Shown: piece after piece, positions 10,394-19,984 of the stretch | How positions within the stretch are numbered: position 1 is the stretch's first letter | Layout of the letters: each line of letters begins with the position of its first letter | Source of the DNA: Chara braunii | Taxonomy: Eukaryota; Streptophyta; Charophyceae; Charales; Characeae | Assembly: GCA_003427395.1 (NCBI GenBank) | Contig: BFEA01000321.1 | Location: 504,870 to 537,434 of the forward strand | Reading direction: 5' to 3' | Length of the DNA: 32,565 nt | Position numbers and translations under genes: made by a program | The notes under the pieces: generated by a model | Told to the model about the DNA's origin: nothing | Seen by the model: only the letters and a program-made list of their open reading frames with translations | Database searches by the model: none

Positions 10394-10394
<1 letters not shown>
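9745..10394 (+). repeat. G-rich minisatellite (GGAGGTGGGCGGAGG-like)
   Basis: About 650 bases of irregular units built on GGAGGTGGGCGGAGG, GGAGATGGCGGG and GAGGGGAGATGGGCG. The strand is overwhelmingly purine, with many runs of three or more G, so it has strong G-quadruplex potential. Long open frames on both strands reflect the composition. No start context or domain supports a protein. Confidence 0.85.
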
Positions 10395-10474
<80 letters not shown>

Positions 10475-10583
10475 NNNNNNNNNNNNNNNNNNNNNNNNNN
10501 NNNNNNNNNNNNNNNNNNNNNNNNNNNNNNNNNNNNNNNNNNNNNNNNNNNNNNNNNNNNNNNNNNNNNNNNNNNNNNNNNNN
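10395..10583 (+). repeat. (GA)n microsatellite ending in an assembly gap
   Basis: Pure GA dinucleotides run from about 10395 to 10474 and pass straight into 109 N bases (10475-10583). The gap is evidently caused by the repeat, so its true length is unknown. After the gap the sequence is pyrimidine-rich (about 10617-10790: poly-T, CCT and CTC runs). Confidence 0.95.
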
Positions 10584-10881
10584 GGCTTGCGCGCACGTCC
10601 GTTGAAACTCGCATCGGCCCTTTTTTTTTTTTTTCCCGTAACCCTTACCTCCTGCTTACCATTACCCTCCTCCGCCTCCTTTTCTTCCTCCTCCTCCTGC
10701 TACCCTCTGCTATTTTTTTTCCATTTTTTTATTTTTTCCCCGTTGTCTTTCCCCTCCGCTACCTCCTTGCCCTTGGCTTCTCCTCCACCATTGCTGCAGT
10801 GTCGACTAGGCAATTGCTATTGCATGGACTACTGTTAGCGCACCTGCAGCCAGCCTTGCCGCTCCGAATGTTCATGGGGGG

Positions 10882-10927
10882 GTCGGACCGCCCCCAAACG
10901 TTCAGGGGTTCGAGCCCTGTCCGACCA
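10882..10927 (+). other. tRNA-like acceptor/T-arm minihelix (SINE-like fragment?)
   Basis: CAGGGGTTCGAGCCCTG (10903-10919) folds as a tRNA T-arm and fits the internal pol III box B (GGTTCGANNCC). GTCGGA (10882-10887) and TCCGAC (10920-10925) can close an acceptor-like stem, followed by CA. There is no anticodon arm, D-arm or clear box A, so it is not a tRNA gene. It may be a pol III-promoter remnant of a SINE or a chance hairpin. Confidence 0.3.
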
Positions 10928-11108
10928 GAGATTTGGGGCTCGCCAAACCTCATTTTGAGCTCTTTTCTTTTTTTCTTTGACCTTTTTTTTAGAGATAAAA
11001 CACCACTTAAAGTAAATACCTCCAAATTTTCATTGTATTCTATTGAGACAAAAAAAAAAGGCATAGAAGAAAGGGGGGCTAAAAATTTTCGAACCAGCCC
11101 CCCCACCA

Positions 11109-11109
<1 letters not shown>

Positions 11110-11157
<48 letters not shown>
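11110..11157. repeat. (ATTG)n microsatellite
   Basis: Twelve or so uninterrupted TTGA/ATTG units. A related (ATCA)n/(TTGA)n array occurs at 18505-18585. Confidence 0.95.
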
Positions 11158-11158
<1 letters not shown>

Positions 11159-11220
11159 GCGAGGTCGCCCCCCCCCGCCCTCGAGCCCCTCCTCCAAAGC
11201 ACTCAAAAGTATTGCACTAG

Positions 11221-12330
11221 TGGTGGGTCTGGCTGTGCTGGCCAAGTATTGCACTATGTCCTAGAGTAAAAAACGGTTTGTTTGGGTTCCAACCGGACGT
11301 CCAGGCCTCCCTGCTGCATCAGCAGGGACCAGGCCGCGGACACGTCCCCAAAACCTGGTCTTTGTCCGAACAAGGCAAAGGTACTTGAATTATGTCTGTC
11401 AAGTTGCACTGACCCAGCTATAAGTTGTGTTGGGCTAACCCGGCATTGCGGCCGCAAACCCAACGCATCCAAAATTTTTACCACTTACTCGAATTGTCCC
11501 TAGAGTTAGGCTTACCCAACTGTAAGTAGCGGTGGACCTGGTTGTGCTTCCCAAGTATTGCACTAGTTCCTAGAGTCAAAAACGACTTGTTTAGGTCCCA
11601 ACCGGACGTCTAGGCTTCCCTGCTGCATCAACAGGGATCGTCCACTACCGGACAAACCTAAACCTGGTTCGAAAGGACCAGGCCCCAGACAGGGCCCGAA
11701 AACCTGGCCTTTGTCTGAACAGGGCAAAGGTACTCGAACTGTATCCCTAGAGTTGGGCTGACCCAGCTATAATTAGTGTTGGGCTAACCCAGCATTGAGG
11801 ACGTCAACCCAACACGGCCAAAATGTTTGCCTTAGAGCTAGGATGACCCAACTATAAGTCGCAGTGGGCCTGGTTGTACAACCCACCGTTTGCAATGTGG
11901 ACCGTTGGATATGAAGTCCGATCGGTGGCCCGGATTGCAGTCCCAAGTCCCGCTCTAGGTACTGGCCTGAAAAATGGTCTGCCTGGGTCCCAAACGAATG
12001 TCCAAGCCTCCTTGTTGCATCAGCAGGGATCGTCCACTACCAGACGAACCTGAACCTGAACCTGATCCGAAAGGACCAGGTCACTGACACGGCCCCAAAA
12101 CGTGGCCTTTATCCGATCAGGCAGAAGGTCTGTTTAAACACTGAAAGTCTGAAACGACACCTAAAGCAGACAAAAATAGGGCAGCCAACCAACAACAAAT
12201 AAATAAATTAATAAATAAATAAATGTCGCCTCTTAGCTAGCCCTATGGCCAGAACGTGGCCGTAGGCCTCCAGGCTGCATGTCTGGAATGAATAGGTGGC
12301 TTGGGGGCCTCAACAAACCCTCATGAGCAA
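11221..12330 (+). mobile_element. Family A repeat, copy 4, with internal tandem expansion
   Basis: The 3' half (about 11850-12330) aligns block by block with copy 1 (about 440-890). Shared parts are the hairpin block around GAAGTCCGATCGGTGGCC (11912), the GACACGGCCCCAAAACGTGG block (12096), GGCAGAAGGTCTGTTTAAAC, ACAAAAATAGGGCAGCC and (AATA)n at about 12197-12223. The 5' half is an internal duplication. The segment with TATTGCACTA..TCCTAGAGT, CCAACCGGACGTC, AACCTGG(C/T)CTTTGTC and AACAGGGCAAAGGTAC occurs from about 11243 and again from about 11555, and a third shorter part follows near 11735. No coding capacity is visible. Confidence 0.7.
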
Positions 12331-12874
12331 TAACTTTATACTGGAAAATATTGTTGCAAAAAAAAAAAAATGGTATGCAAGTAAGTTGTTTTCCCTGGCG
12401 CTCGGGCACCCACCCGGGTACCTGGCCTGGCATGACCGCCAAGCAGACTTTCAGGCAGTCCCAGTGTGATGAAAAAAAAAAATTCCGAGAAAAAATGTTG
12501 TGTAGAATTGTAATACAAACGATTTTTGGCTAGGGGTCACATTAGAACTCCTCACAGAATCGAAGATAAAAAAAAAAAAATACAGAATAAACGTAAGGTA
12601 CCCCCCATTAAACCCCTTTAGCAAAGTTTGGCTCGTTTAAAACCAATTTATACCCTCCTTGCCCCTTGAAGGCTAACTCGTTAAAAAAGAAATAAGCATC
12701 GATTTAGGGTCCTCTGGGAATGAGCAAAAAAAAAAAGAAAAAAAGTTTTATTGCATGCCCAAGTATCCCAAGCGTCAGACCCCTCCAAACATCACGCTCG
12801 GATGCCCGACCAGGCAAGACCCGTCGGGCATGAAAATCTTCCTAGGCATGCAACACATGTAATACCGTTGCTGN

Positions 12875-12914
<40 letters not shown>

Positions 12915-13005
12915 ACAACACTTGCGAAAATAGTGTTTATAGTAACAATTGTTGCTCCGGTTGCAACAAACATTGCTGTACTTCTGCAGTAGCGATTACA
13001 ACGGA
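12331..13005. other. No gene; poly(A) tracts and one N at 12874
   Basis: No supported gene. Several A-runs occur (12359-12370, 12568-12580, 12727-12743), and a long poly(A) of 37 bases runs from 12875 to 12911 directly after a single N. The long run could be a retrotransposed tail on the plus strand, but no source element is recognised to its left. Two direct CGGGCATG/GGATGCCCGACCAGG-like palindromic words lie near 12800. Confidence 0.5.
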
Positions 13006-13828
13006 AGCTTCATCCACGGGACAGAGGGTTGCCCCATATAAATTCGAATTCGTATAAGGCCCAATCTGGGACTTTCATCATGGTAACAAAAACACATTTT
13101 TCATCATATCCGTTGTGATTCAAATATAAATACCTGCTTAACTGTACAACACCACTGATATTTATACAACTCCTTGGATGAGATAGTTTCCTGCACACAA
13201 TCATTATATTAAAACATTTCATAAGATTTATAATCTCTTATTGTGAAAATACTAGAAATCTAATTCTTCACATACTTGTTCACATAATATTCTCCTGTCT
13301 CAATAGCATGTTGCCCGTGAGAAACATATTTTTCGAATTTTGGGATAATCTGTACTATACCTGTAATGCTAGTAACACTAATAATAGCACATCGAACAAC
13401 TCCATCATTCATCTCTTATTTCACTCCTTGACATCATGTGATATCAACTCTACCTCTTTTAACATCTGCACACTAATGAACAAATGTCAGTTTATCATTA
13501 ATTTGTGAATTAGTTGTTGCTATTTTAAATAACATCAACAAACCAGCATGCCACTAAGTATGACATTCTCCAAGAACCGAAACATCACTATTAACAAGTC
13601 TACCATGGAAGGAAGGAACTGCTCTTACCACATGGACAAACTGTCATCGATTTGTTCCATCTAGTTCTGCAGCTACAGCTACACTCCTATAAATCCATAT
13701 ACACGTATGTTCAACATTTTCATCCACTTGTTGTTCATGATAATATTAACGAAGTCATTGTCAGAATTGTTTTCGATAAAAAAAAAATTGATTCATCTTC
13801 TAATTGATCTACTTGCCCTAACCATATT

Positions 13829-15924
13829 CTATTCGGGTATGTCAAAAAGAGATCCTCCGATTGGTGTAGCATTTATTGGGGTACAGAACAAACAATTTTG
13901 TCCATGTTCCGCAACAACAACATGTGACTCGTATCTTTGAGACACTTTCGCTTCCAAAGTAATACTTAACACATCACGACGTCTAATATATTGAATCATC
14001 TGCAATTCTGCATTCCGATTATTCGAAGCTTTGTAAAAAAATTTTGTTCGTTGAATATGTTCATGTTCCCAACGATCACCCGAAATTTTTTTGGCCAATC
14101 CACTATGTATTATAGCATGACAAAGTTTTGTAAGGTCATGAATTTTCACAAGTTGCCACCTATTAATATTTTTATATTTTTTTTCTCAAAATTTAACAAA
14201 ATAAATCATTTGTTCCTCTGCACTTCGCAATGATTCAAGAGTGTGAAAAGATACTTGAAACATGGACATGTAAAACCATAAAAGTTTTACAAATGCCTTC
14301 GTTATGTTATCGTGGTTGTTCACCAAAGTAACACCATTCACAACAAACACAATGATTTGCAAAATCGAAAGATTTTGTTTTGCATCAAATCGATGATTAG
14401 ACATGAAGAACTTTTTGTTCTTTGAACGTTCACCAACCAGCAATACAAATTCTAAATAACATGAATCCAAATTTGCGATAGCAGACATACGAGAATCCAA
14501 TTCCTCTAGCAAATTTTTTGGTCTCCCATTTAACATTTTCTTACAAACGTTTTTTACGCAATTGAACATGTGTACTACAATCCCATGATCTATCGTGTGC
14601 ATCGAATAGGGGGCAAGTTCCATATGATAGTCGGCATCAGAAACTTTTTCATCCTCCGGACGACACTAAAATCCCCATAACCCATTAATAGCGACAGAAG
14701 CATGCATGCAAGTTTTTCACTAATCTCTAGACCTTTTCTTCGTTTTTTTTCGATTTTTTCATTTTCTGTCAAAGGCGCATGGACTCATTCTAATATCTTC
14801 ATTTCTACAATTTCTGACCGAAATCTTGTAAACGGATCTGAATTGCAAATAACTCCAACGTTTGAAAATTGATTATTTTGTGTTATGCATGAAGGACAAT
14901 ACACAATTTTTTTTGTGCATGCAATAAAACTTCGTTCCTGGTGGTTTTGAATATAGTTTATTAAAATCGGATGAATAGTGATAAATTTTTTATCATAGGT
15001 TTTGATCACAATACCATCATAAATTGCAAGCTTCGCATCTTTCGGCACCAACTCGATAACACGATGAAACGTTTTCACTCTCAATGCTTGAAGCTCTGTT
15101 GCATTTTTTTTCCAACCCTCGATCCCAGGAACATGATCAATTTGCGGCAAATATGTTAATAGGCGGGTCTTTGATGGCACAACTGCAAGCGATATCATTA
15201 ACGGATATGCGTGACTCTGTTGTCGTCCGTCAATTGTTGTTTTGTCAGAAAACAAATAAAATGATATAATGTATCGATCAAAATATTTTTCTGCACACAC
15301 AACATCCTCAAGGGATCTCCACAATGATCCTGTTTCTGGTTCTTTGATCACTCCATTTTCAAAACGAACCGACTCAATAACAAATATATCTTTTAATGTT
15401 TTATTCGCTTTTGAGATCAATTCACAAAATGTTTGTTCCCAATTTCTAAAATGAACTACAACATGAACTTGTTTTGGTCAATCTTCTTCCCGAAGATCAA
15501 CAGAAGTTCATTTATTGTTACTTGTCAATTCATCAATCTATTTGTTCAATTCTTTACCGTTTGAATATTATAGAGTACAAACATCAAACTTCAGATTCCT
15601 AATGACAGCAATCAGTATCGTCATATCTTTCTCTGTCAAACCCATTCCATTTCTATACGAAAAAAAAACGGATGCTAGTTCTTTCGACGAATCAAATTTT
15701 TCCTCTTCATAATCGAACCAATCATTGTGAATGAATGGTTCACAAAATTCAATAGAGGATTGATTTTCAAGATACTCATTGTTTGAAAAATGATCGTTCT
15801 CAAACTTTCCTCCTTAAAGTAAAACACGATTGACATGCGTTACTCCTTGAAGATGATTATCAGAATCAAGCATTAATGAAAAGTGACAATGACACAGATT
15901 ACAACCAAATTGCTTTGCCTCCAT
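13829..15924 (-). pseudogene. Decayed Plavaka-like (KDZ-related) DNA transposase
   Basis: Fragments in minus-strand order match the layout I know for Plavaka transposases. An ATG at 15924 starts a CxxC..HxxxxH finger (CNLCHCHF). The core at 15420-14785 has FSDKTT (residues 57-62, with the likely first catalytic Asp), YPLMISL (72-78), LLTYLPQI (87-94) and YCPSC (174-178). The frame at 14623-14186 has MHTIDHGIVVHMF and a LDSRMSAI motif. The frame at 14149-13829 has EHEHI (28-32), YKASNNR (39-45) and YIRRRD (54-59), resembling the family's ERLHIDYAKDAYRATN region. The gene is broken by in-frame TAA, TAG and TGA codons between 15420 and 15830 and by frame changes near 14600-14785 and 14150-14190. 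The surrounding 13.0-16.5 kb is AT-rich, unlike its neighbours. I could not find terminal inverted repeats. Confidence 0.7.
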
Positions 15925-16056
15925 GATCTCTATCTAGAAACAACAAAAAGTTTCAAAGGTAGGTTAAGAAAATCTCTTTCACAATGTCATCGCCAACCTC
16001 CAAAGCTTTACGGGAACTTAATGCATCTTCTGTAGCAATTTATTCCAATCCCGCCA

Positions 16057-16323
16057 TCATGCCTGCAAATAATGCGTCAAAAAGATCTTTTTTTCATCAT
16101 CAACATCGTCAATAAAAAAATCTCTACATTTTTCAAACTTAAGTTTTATTTTGTTACTCCTTTCAACAGTTTTCTTAAGAAAAATCCTCCGAAGGACAAA
16201 CAGAGACAAGGGACATTGTTTTATCAGGGTGTGATCTGAAGTGCATTGTTCTACAATCCAATATTGTGTCATAGCTCGAGCCCGATGCTTAACCAAGTAG
16301 TAATAGGAGGTGCATGTAGTCAT
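16057..16323 (-). CDS. Short open frame 5' of the transposase relic, unknown
   Basis: An 88-codon minus-strand frame lies just upstream of the transposase relic, in the same AT-rich island. It is basic and Lys-rich with no domain I recognise. It may be 5' sequence of the same element, an upstream exon (CTTTTTGTTGTTTCTAG looks like an acceptor just before the transposase ATG), or chance. Confidence 0.2.
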   Translation of the reverse strand: MTTCTSYYYLVKHRARAMTQYWIVEQCTSDHTLIKQCPLSLFVLRRIFLKKTVERSNKIKLKFEKCRDFFIDDVDDEKKIFLTHYLQA

Positions 16324-16854
16324 ACATGGTTTTTCGTGATGCCAACAATGAAAAACTCTAAGCTTGTCTCAAGGTTTCACACGAATGATTAAAATACTCA
16401 CGACGAGGTGCAAGAATGGCATAACCCCCCTCTCTCGTCAACCAATCTCCTCCTCATCTCCCCCAATTTTATTCTACAATATATACTTATAATAGCAACG
16501 AGTGTCAAGCAAAGGTACAAGCCGGGCAACATAGTCCTTATAAGAATATAAGATGGGATGACTATCGACTTCCGCATAAAAAAAAGTTTCGATGATGCGA
16601 TGTCTGTCCCACTACTTGCACAACTTCAGGTTGTGGGGCATGGGGCAGCTGTTGGGGTTGTGTGCCTTGCAGTTGTGTTGACCGCGAGACGGCAAGCTGC
16701 CCTACTACGGCAGTCTGCAACGGAGGTTGGGAGAATATTGTTTGTACAACAATCTATACACTAGGACTTGCTGAGAACCCGCCTATCAAAGGCATAACCA
16801 GAAGGGAAGTGGCCTGTACTGAAGCCGAAGAAACTATGAATTGGACTACTCTAG

Positions 16855-17457
16855 TTACCGGTGGGATAAATGAGGAGGTTGTACCACGGGCAAGGGACCT
16901 GATCCAGATGGTGATGGTGTGATGTGAACTCGCCCGACCGACACGACGAGACTCCTTTGAATATCTTGCAACAGAGACGTATGGTAGTCCTGCATCTCCA
17001 CTACATCTAGCAAGGTTGTCCGAATGATCCTTACATCGCCATCCATATTTGACGGGTCCATCACCTCTAACTCCCTAATGTCCGCTTATCTCTACTGCAT
17101 CCTAGATCTACGTCTGATCATCCTCTCTTTTTCTGCCCGTCTCTCATCCAATGCCTGTTGTAGTTGTGCCTCGACAGTGCTTGCTCGCTGGATGGTGACC
17201 TGCTCGGAAGTTAACACTGTTTACTGGCTTGCCATCAGTCCAGCGGACTGACTCTGGGTCTGTGCGACCGTCACCCCGATAATCATTGAACTACTGGGCT
17301 AGGAACTCTGCTACGCAGAGATGACCTTGGTGGTTGCTGAGGTAGATGCCTTCTTAGTGAAAGCTTTGCTTGCCTCTGCGTCCCTCGTCAACCTTTGCAA
17401 CTGCTGCCTCTCCCTAGCCTGGCGGAACAGAAGACAGTCTCTCTCGACTCCTAACAG
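16855..17457 (-). pseudogene. Gag-like/coiled-coil frame with five nonsense codons
   Basis: One reading frame of 201 codons continues without any frameshift from 17457 to a terminal TAA at 16855, interrupted by five stops (TAG, TAG, TAA, TAG, TAA). The product starts with an Arg/Gln-rich helix (RQARERQQLQ) and an Ala/Ser/Thr linker. It then has a Gln-rich coiled coil (VEAQLQQALDERRAEKERM), an acidic patch (VMDPSNMDGDVR) and a Pro/Ser tail. This architecture is common at the N-terminus of retrotransposon gag proteins, but no zinc knuckle or capsid motif is visible, so the family is inferred, not shown. Each stop is one C-to-T change from CAG or CAA. Confidence 0.45.
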
Positions 17458-17514
17458 CAAAAGCTCACAACTGACAATGTTGGAATAGTCTCATCATCAT
17501 CAACAATGAACCAA

Positions 17515-17660
17515 GGTCGAATCCCTATCTGGCGCTCGACGCCTAGATTTCAAATGACAAATCCTATCTAGCTTATCTACAATGTTGCTGGTGACATCAA
17601 CGGCTTCGTGAAGTACGAGCAGATTTTTGCCAATGTCATTCGCCTCAAGCACAAGGTATG
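17515..17660 (+). pseudogene. Exon-like remnant ending in a donor site
   Basis: A plus-strand frame (RIPIWRSTPRFQMTNPI, a TAG stop, then LIYNVAGDINGFVKYEQI and onward) runs to AAG followed by GTATGTCTC, a good 5' splice site near 17656. Composition is protein-like. The layout (IWR or EWR, LIY or PIY, then a CAAT block and GTATGT) loosely parallels the units of the 4553-5637 triplication, suggesting a shared origin. I do not recognise the protein. The single TAG is a C-to-T change from CAG. Confidence 0.3.
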
Positions 17661-17689
17661 TCTCACGCTTCACTCACAACCTCGAACCC

Positions 17690-18500
17690 CCACACAGATG
17701 CCACGTGCACCCAAGGACCACCATGTGCCCCATCCAGCAACTCGCAAGCCAGCTTCGCTACGACTGCCTGCTTCTTCCCCGCTCGCCCGTGAGCATGTAG
17801 CCACTCGCTCCAGCATCTAGTGCAGCAGCGCTTGCACATAAGCAGCGAGTGCTCGAATGTCCAGCCAACGGCCAGACCCGTTCCTTTATGGAAAATGGCT
17901 GCCAACCGTAGGTTGCCTGACTGGCCTGGGTCTCCGCACAGAAGCTTCTGGTAGGCCCCAGGTTGTTGAGCCCCTGTCCTAGGGAATCTTCCACAGGGCC
18001 TGGGGTGGTTACCCGTGTCGAACTGCCAGCAGCATGTGTTCAGTTCATCCCTCGTGTCTGATCCAGGGCCTGCCTCAGGTACATTTGGAAAAAGGCAAGC
18101 AGGGTCTGGACTCACTCAACCATCTGACGGTGTGCAACTGCCTGAATTTCCCCCAGCCGCGTCAAAACGCAAACATGCCTCTTGTCACTTGTAAGGCCCG
18201 TCTTCACTTAGGGCGACCTTTCTCGCTGAACAGGGCCCATTATAACTTTCTGAGGCGTTTAGTCTCGCATAAACGAATAAATGCAAAATATTTCGCGAAA
18301 AAGTTATTTCGGATTTTTTTCCAACAATAAAATTACAGGATTACAGAAAAAATGAAAGTCAGAAATTTCAGATGCTGTAATATTTTTTCGGAATTTGCGA
18401 TTTTGTCAACAAATGAAATTGCGCAAAAGAAGGAAATTCAAAAAAAGAAAAAAGATTTTGGCTGTTAGGGCAAAATTCATGAAATTGGGGACTAATTATT
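17690..18500 (+). mobile_element. Family B repeat, copy 2 (GC-rich part plus AT-rich tail)
   Basis: This diverged counterpart of 5638-6560 carries CCTTTATGGAAAATGGC (17882), TGGCCTGGGTC with CAGAAGCTTCTGGTAGGCCC (about 17918-17957), and AAGGCCCGTCTTCACTTAGGGC (18190). An AT-rich tail (18246-18500) with TCAGAAATTTCAGA and CGGAATTTGCG motifs follows. There is no gene in it. As with copy 1, it follows an exon-like segment ending in GTATGT. Confidence 0.55.
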
Positions 18501-18504
18501 GTGA

Positions 18505-18585
18505 CCCAATCAATCAATCCATCAATCAATCGATCAATCAACCAACGATCAATCAATTAATCAATCAATCAATCGATTGATTGTC
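18505..18585. repeat. (ATCA)n / (ATTG)n imperfect microsatellite
   Basis: Imperfect ATCA units with ATCG variants turn into ATTGATTG at the right end, so the right margin can fold back on the array. Confidence 0.9.
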
Positions 18586-18625
18586 CCCATACACGTGTTA
18601 GATCAGGTTGTCCTGATTCAGGTGC

Positions 18626-18640
18626 GGGGCTCAGATACCA
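18626..18640 (-). promoter_or_regulatory. Copia-type primer-binding site (initiator-Met tRNA)
   Basis: On the minus strand the bases read TGGTATCTGAGCCCC. This matches the plant copia primer-binding word TGGTATCAGAGC except for one base (T for A). Two bases upstream on that strand a candidate LTR ends in TGTGTCA. Confidence 0.55.
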
Positions 18641-18642
18641 AC

Positions 18643-19015
18643 TGACACATGCCCAATTGGGCAATGTGTATGGAGCCAAGGATCCATGATGTGATGAAAA
18701 TGACTGAACGGACAATGCAATGTGAGCGAAACATCAACAAGCAATGTACATCCTAATACATACAAAATGACACAAAGTAGCGTAGTGGAAAACTTAAAGA
18801 TATGATATGACCGGACTGTCTGACGCGACATCCCATCACACACCACACATGCGAGAGGAGGAGGAGGGACCTGCATACATAGAAGAAAGGTCCTTCCTTG
18901 ACCACACACCTAGGGGAGATACCACGAGTGGGGAGTGAGGCAAGACGAAGGAGGCGAGGAAAAACACCAAGAACGTGATAGGGAAGTCTAAAAATAGTCC
19001 CTTGTCGAGTGTCCA
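18643..19015 (-). mobile_element. Candidate copia LTR next to the primer-binding site
   Basis: The segment starts TGACACATG and ends AGTGTCCA on the plus strand, so its ends form a short imperfect inverted repeat (TG(G)ACAC) as LTRs do. It is 373 bp long, a usual size for a copia LTR. It ends two bases from the primer-binding site in minus orientation, the expected position for a 5' LTR. The internal region to its left is missing: (ATCA)n and family B follow instead, so the element is truncated. An exact-arm palindrome (GCCCAATTGGGC, 18651-18662) lies inside. The outer boundary is uncertain by a few bases, and no second LTR is in the window. Confidence 0.45.
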
Positions 19016-19093
19016 ATCAATATCTGCATCAAAATATTGAATCAGATCCCAGGCGCTATGCCCGCGGTAACGTTTGTCTGTATCCTCTGCCTG

Positions 19094-19097
<4 letters not shown>

Positions 19098-19149
<52 letters not shown>

Positions 19150-19246
19150 CTCTCGATCTCTCGATCTCTCTCTCTCTCTCTCGATCTCTCTCTCTCTCGA
19201 TCTATCTATCTATCTATCTATCTATTTATCTACCTATCTATCTAAA
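19098..19246 (+). repeat. Compound (CT)n/(TCTA)n/(TCGA) microsatellite
   Basis: CT array (19098-19131), TCTA array, then alternating TCGATCTC blocks and a second TCTA array to about 19244, ending at the purine tract that heads family A copy 5. Confidence 0.95.
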
Positions 19247-19299
19247 GAAGAAGAAGAAGAGGGAAGGAGGAAGGAGTGAGACGAGAGGGAGACTAAAGA

Positions 19300-19945
19300 A
19301 GGAGAAGATGTCGTCTTCTTCGCTGTCTCACCTACAGGTGGGCGCTGGCGTACAAACCGTCGATCGTCGTCATGTGCAGGTGGCGTGCGCGGGGAGTCCC
19401 GACTATGGCCCCAGGTAAGTCCCCCTACCACAAGTATGGCCTCCGCCCCTCTGCCTTCCTGTCCTCTACTTCCAACCTCGCAGCGCAGCGCTGGGCAGCA
19501 CAACACTAAGCCAACAGTGTCTCACTCAAGAAGTGAGCTACCAAACTGTGTCCAGTCTGGCCGTGGCCCAGCAATCTATAGCGCTGTCTCCTGTGCCTAC
19601 CTTCGTGGCCTCAACATTTGCCCAAAATGTGGGCCTACAGGATCTGGGTACCAGCCGGACGTCCAAACCCTGTACCTGGACCGGTGCGGTCCTTCTCCCA
19701 GTGTACCCAGCTCAAGGGACCGCCTTGGGGGCTGCAGTTCCGAAACGACGTCTGAACGAACAATATAGGACAACAAATAAATAAATAAATAAATAAATAA
19801 ATAAAAGCTGCCTCTACACGTACCTATGGCCTGGAAGGCCGTCGTGGGTCTCCATGGCACGTGTCCGATGGCACGAGGCCTGCGGGCTCCTCAACAACCG
19901 TCCGGCCTCTCAAATGGGACCCGTGTGCAGGCGCAGTATGTAACA
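19300..19945 (+). mobile_element. Family A repeat, copy 5 (near full length)
   Basis: Block order matches copy 2: a purine tract (19247-19308), GCTGTCTCACCTACAGG (19322), GACTATGGCCCCAGGTAAGT (19399), CAGTGTCTCACTCAAGAAGTG (19516), GGCCCAGCAATCTATAGCGC, GCCGGACGTCCAAACCCTG (19653), and GACCGCCTTGGGGGCTGCAG (19718). It ends with AATATAGGACAACAAATAAA, (AATA)n (19779-19805), and CGTGTGCAGGCGCAGTATGTAACA at the 3' end (in part, about 19921). There is no protein of note. Confidence 0.75.
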
Positions 19946-19984
19946 CAGTAACAGAGGTGAAGCTGACTCCTAGCAATGTATGTC

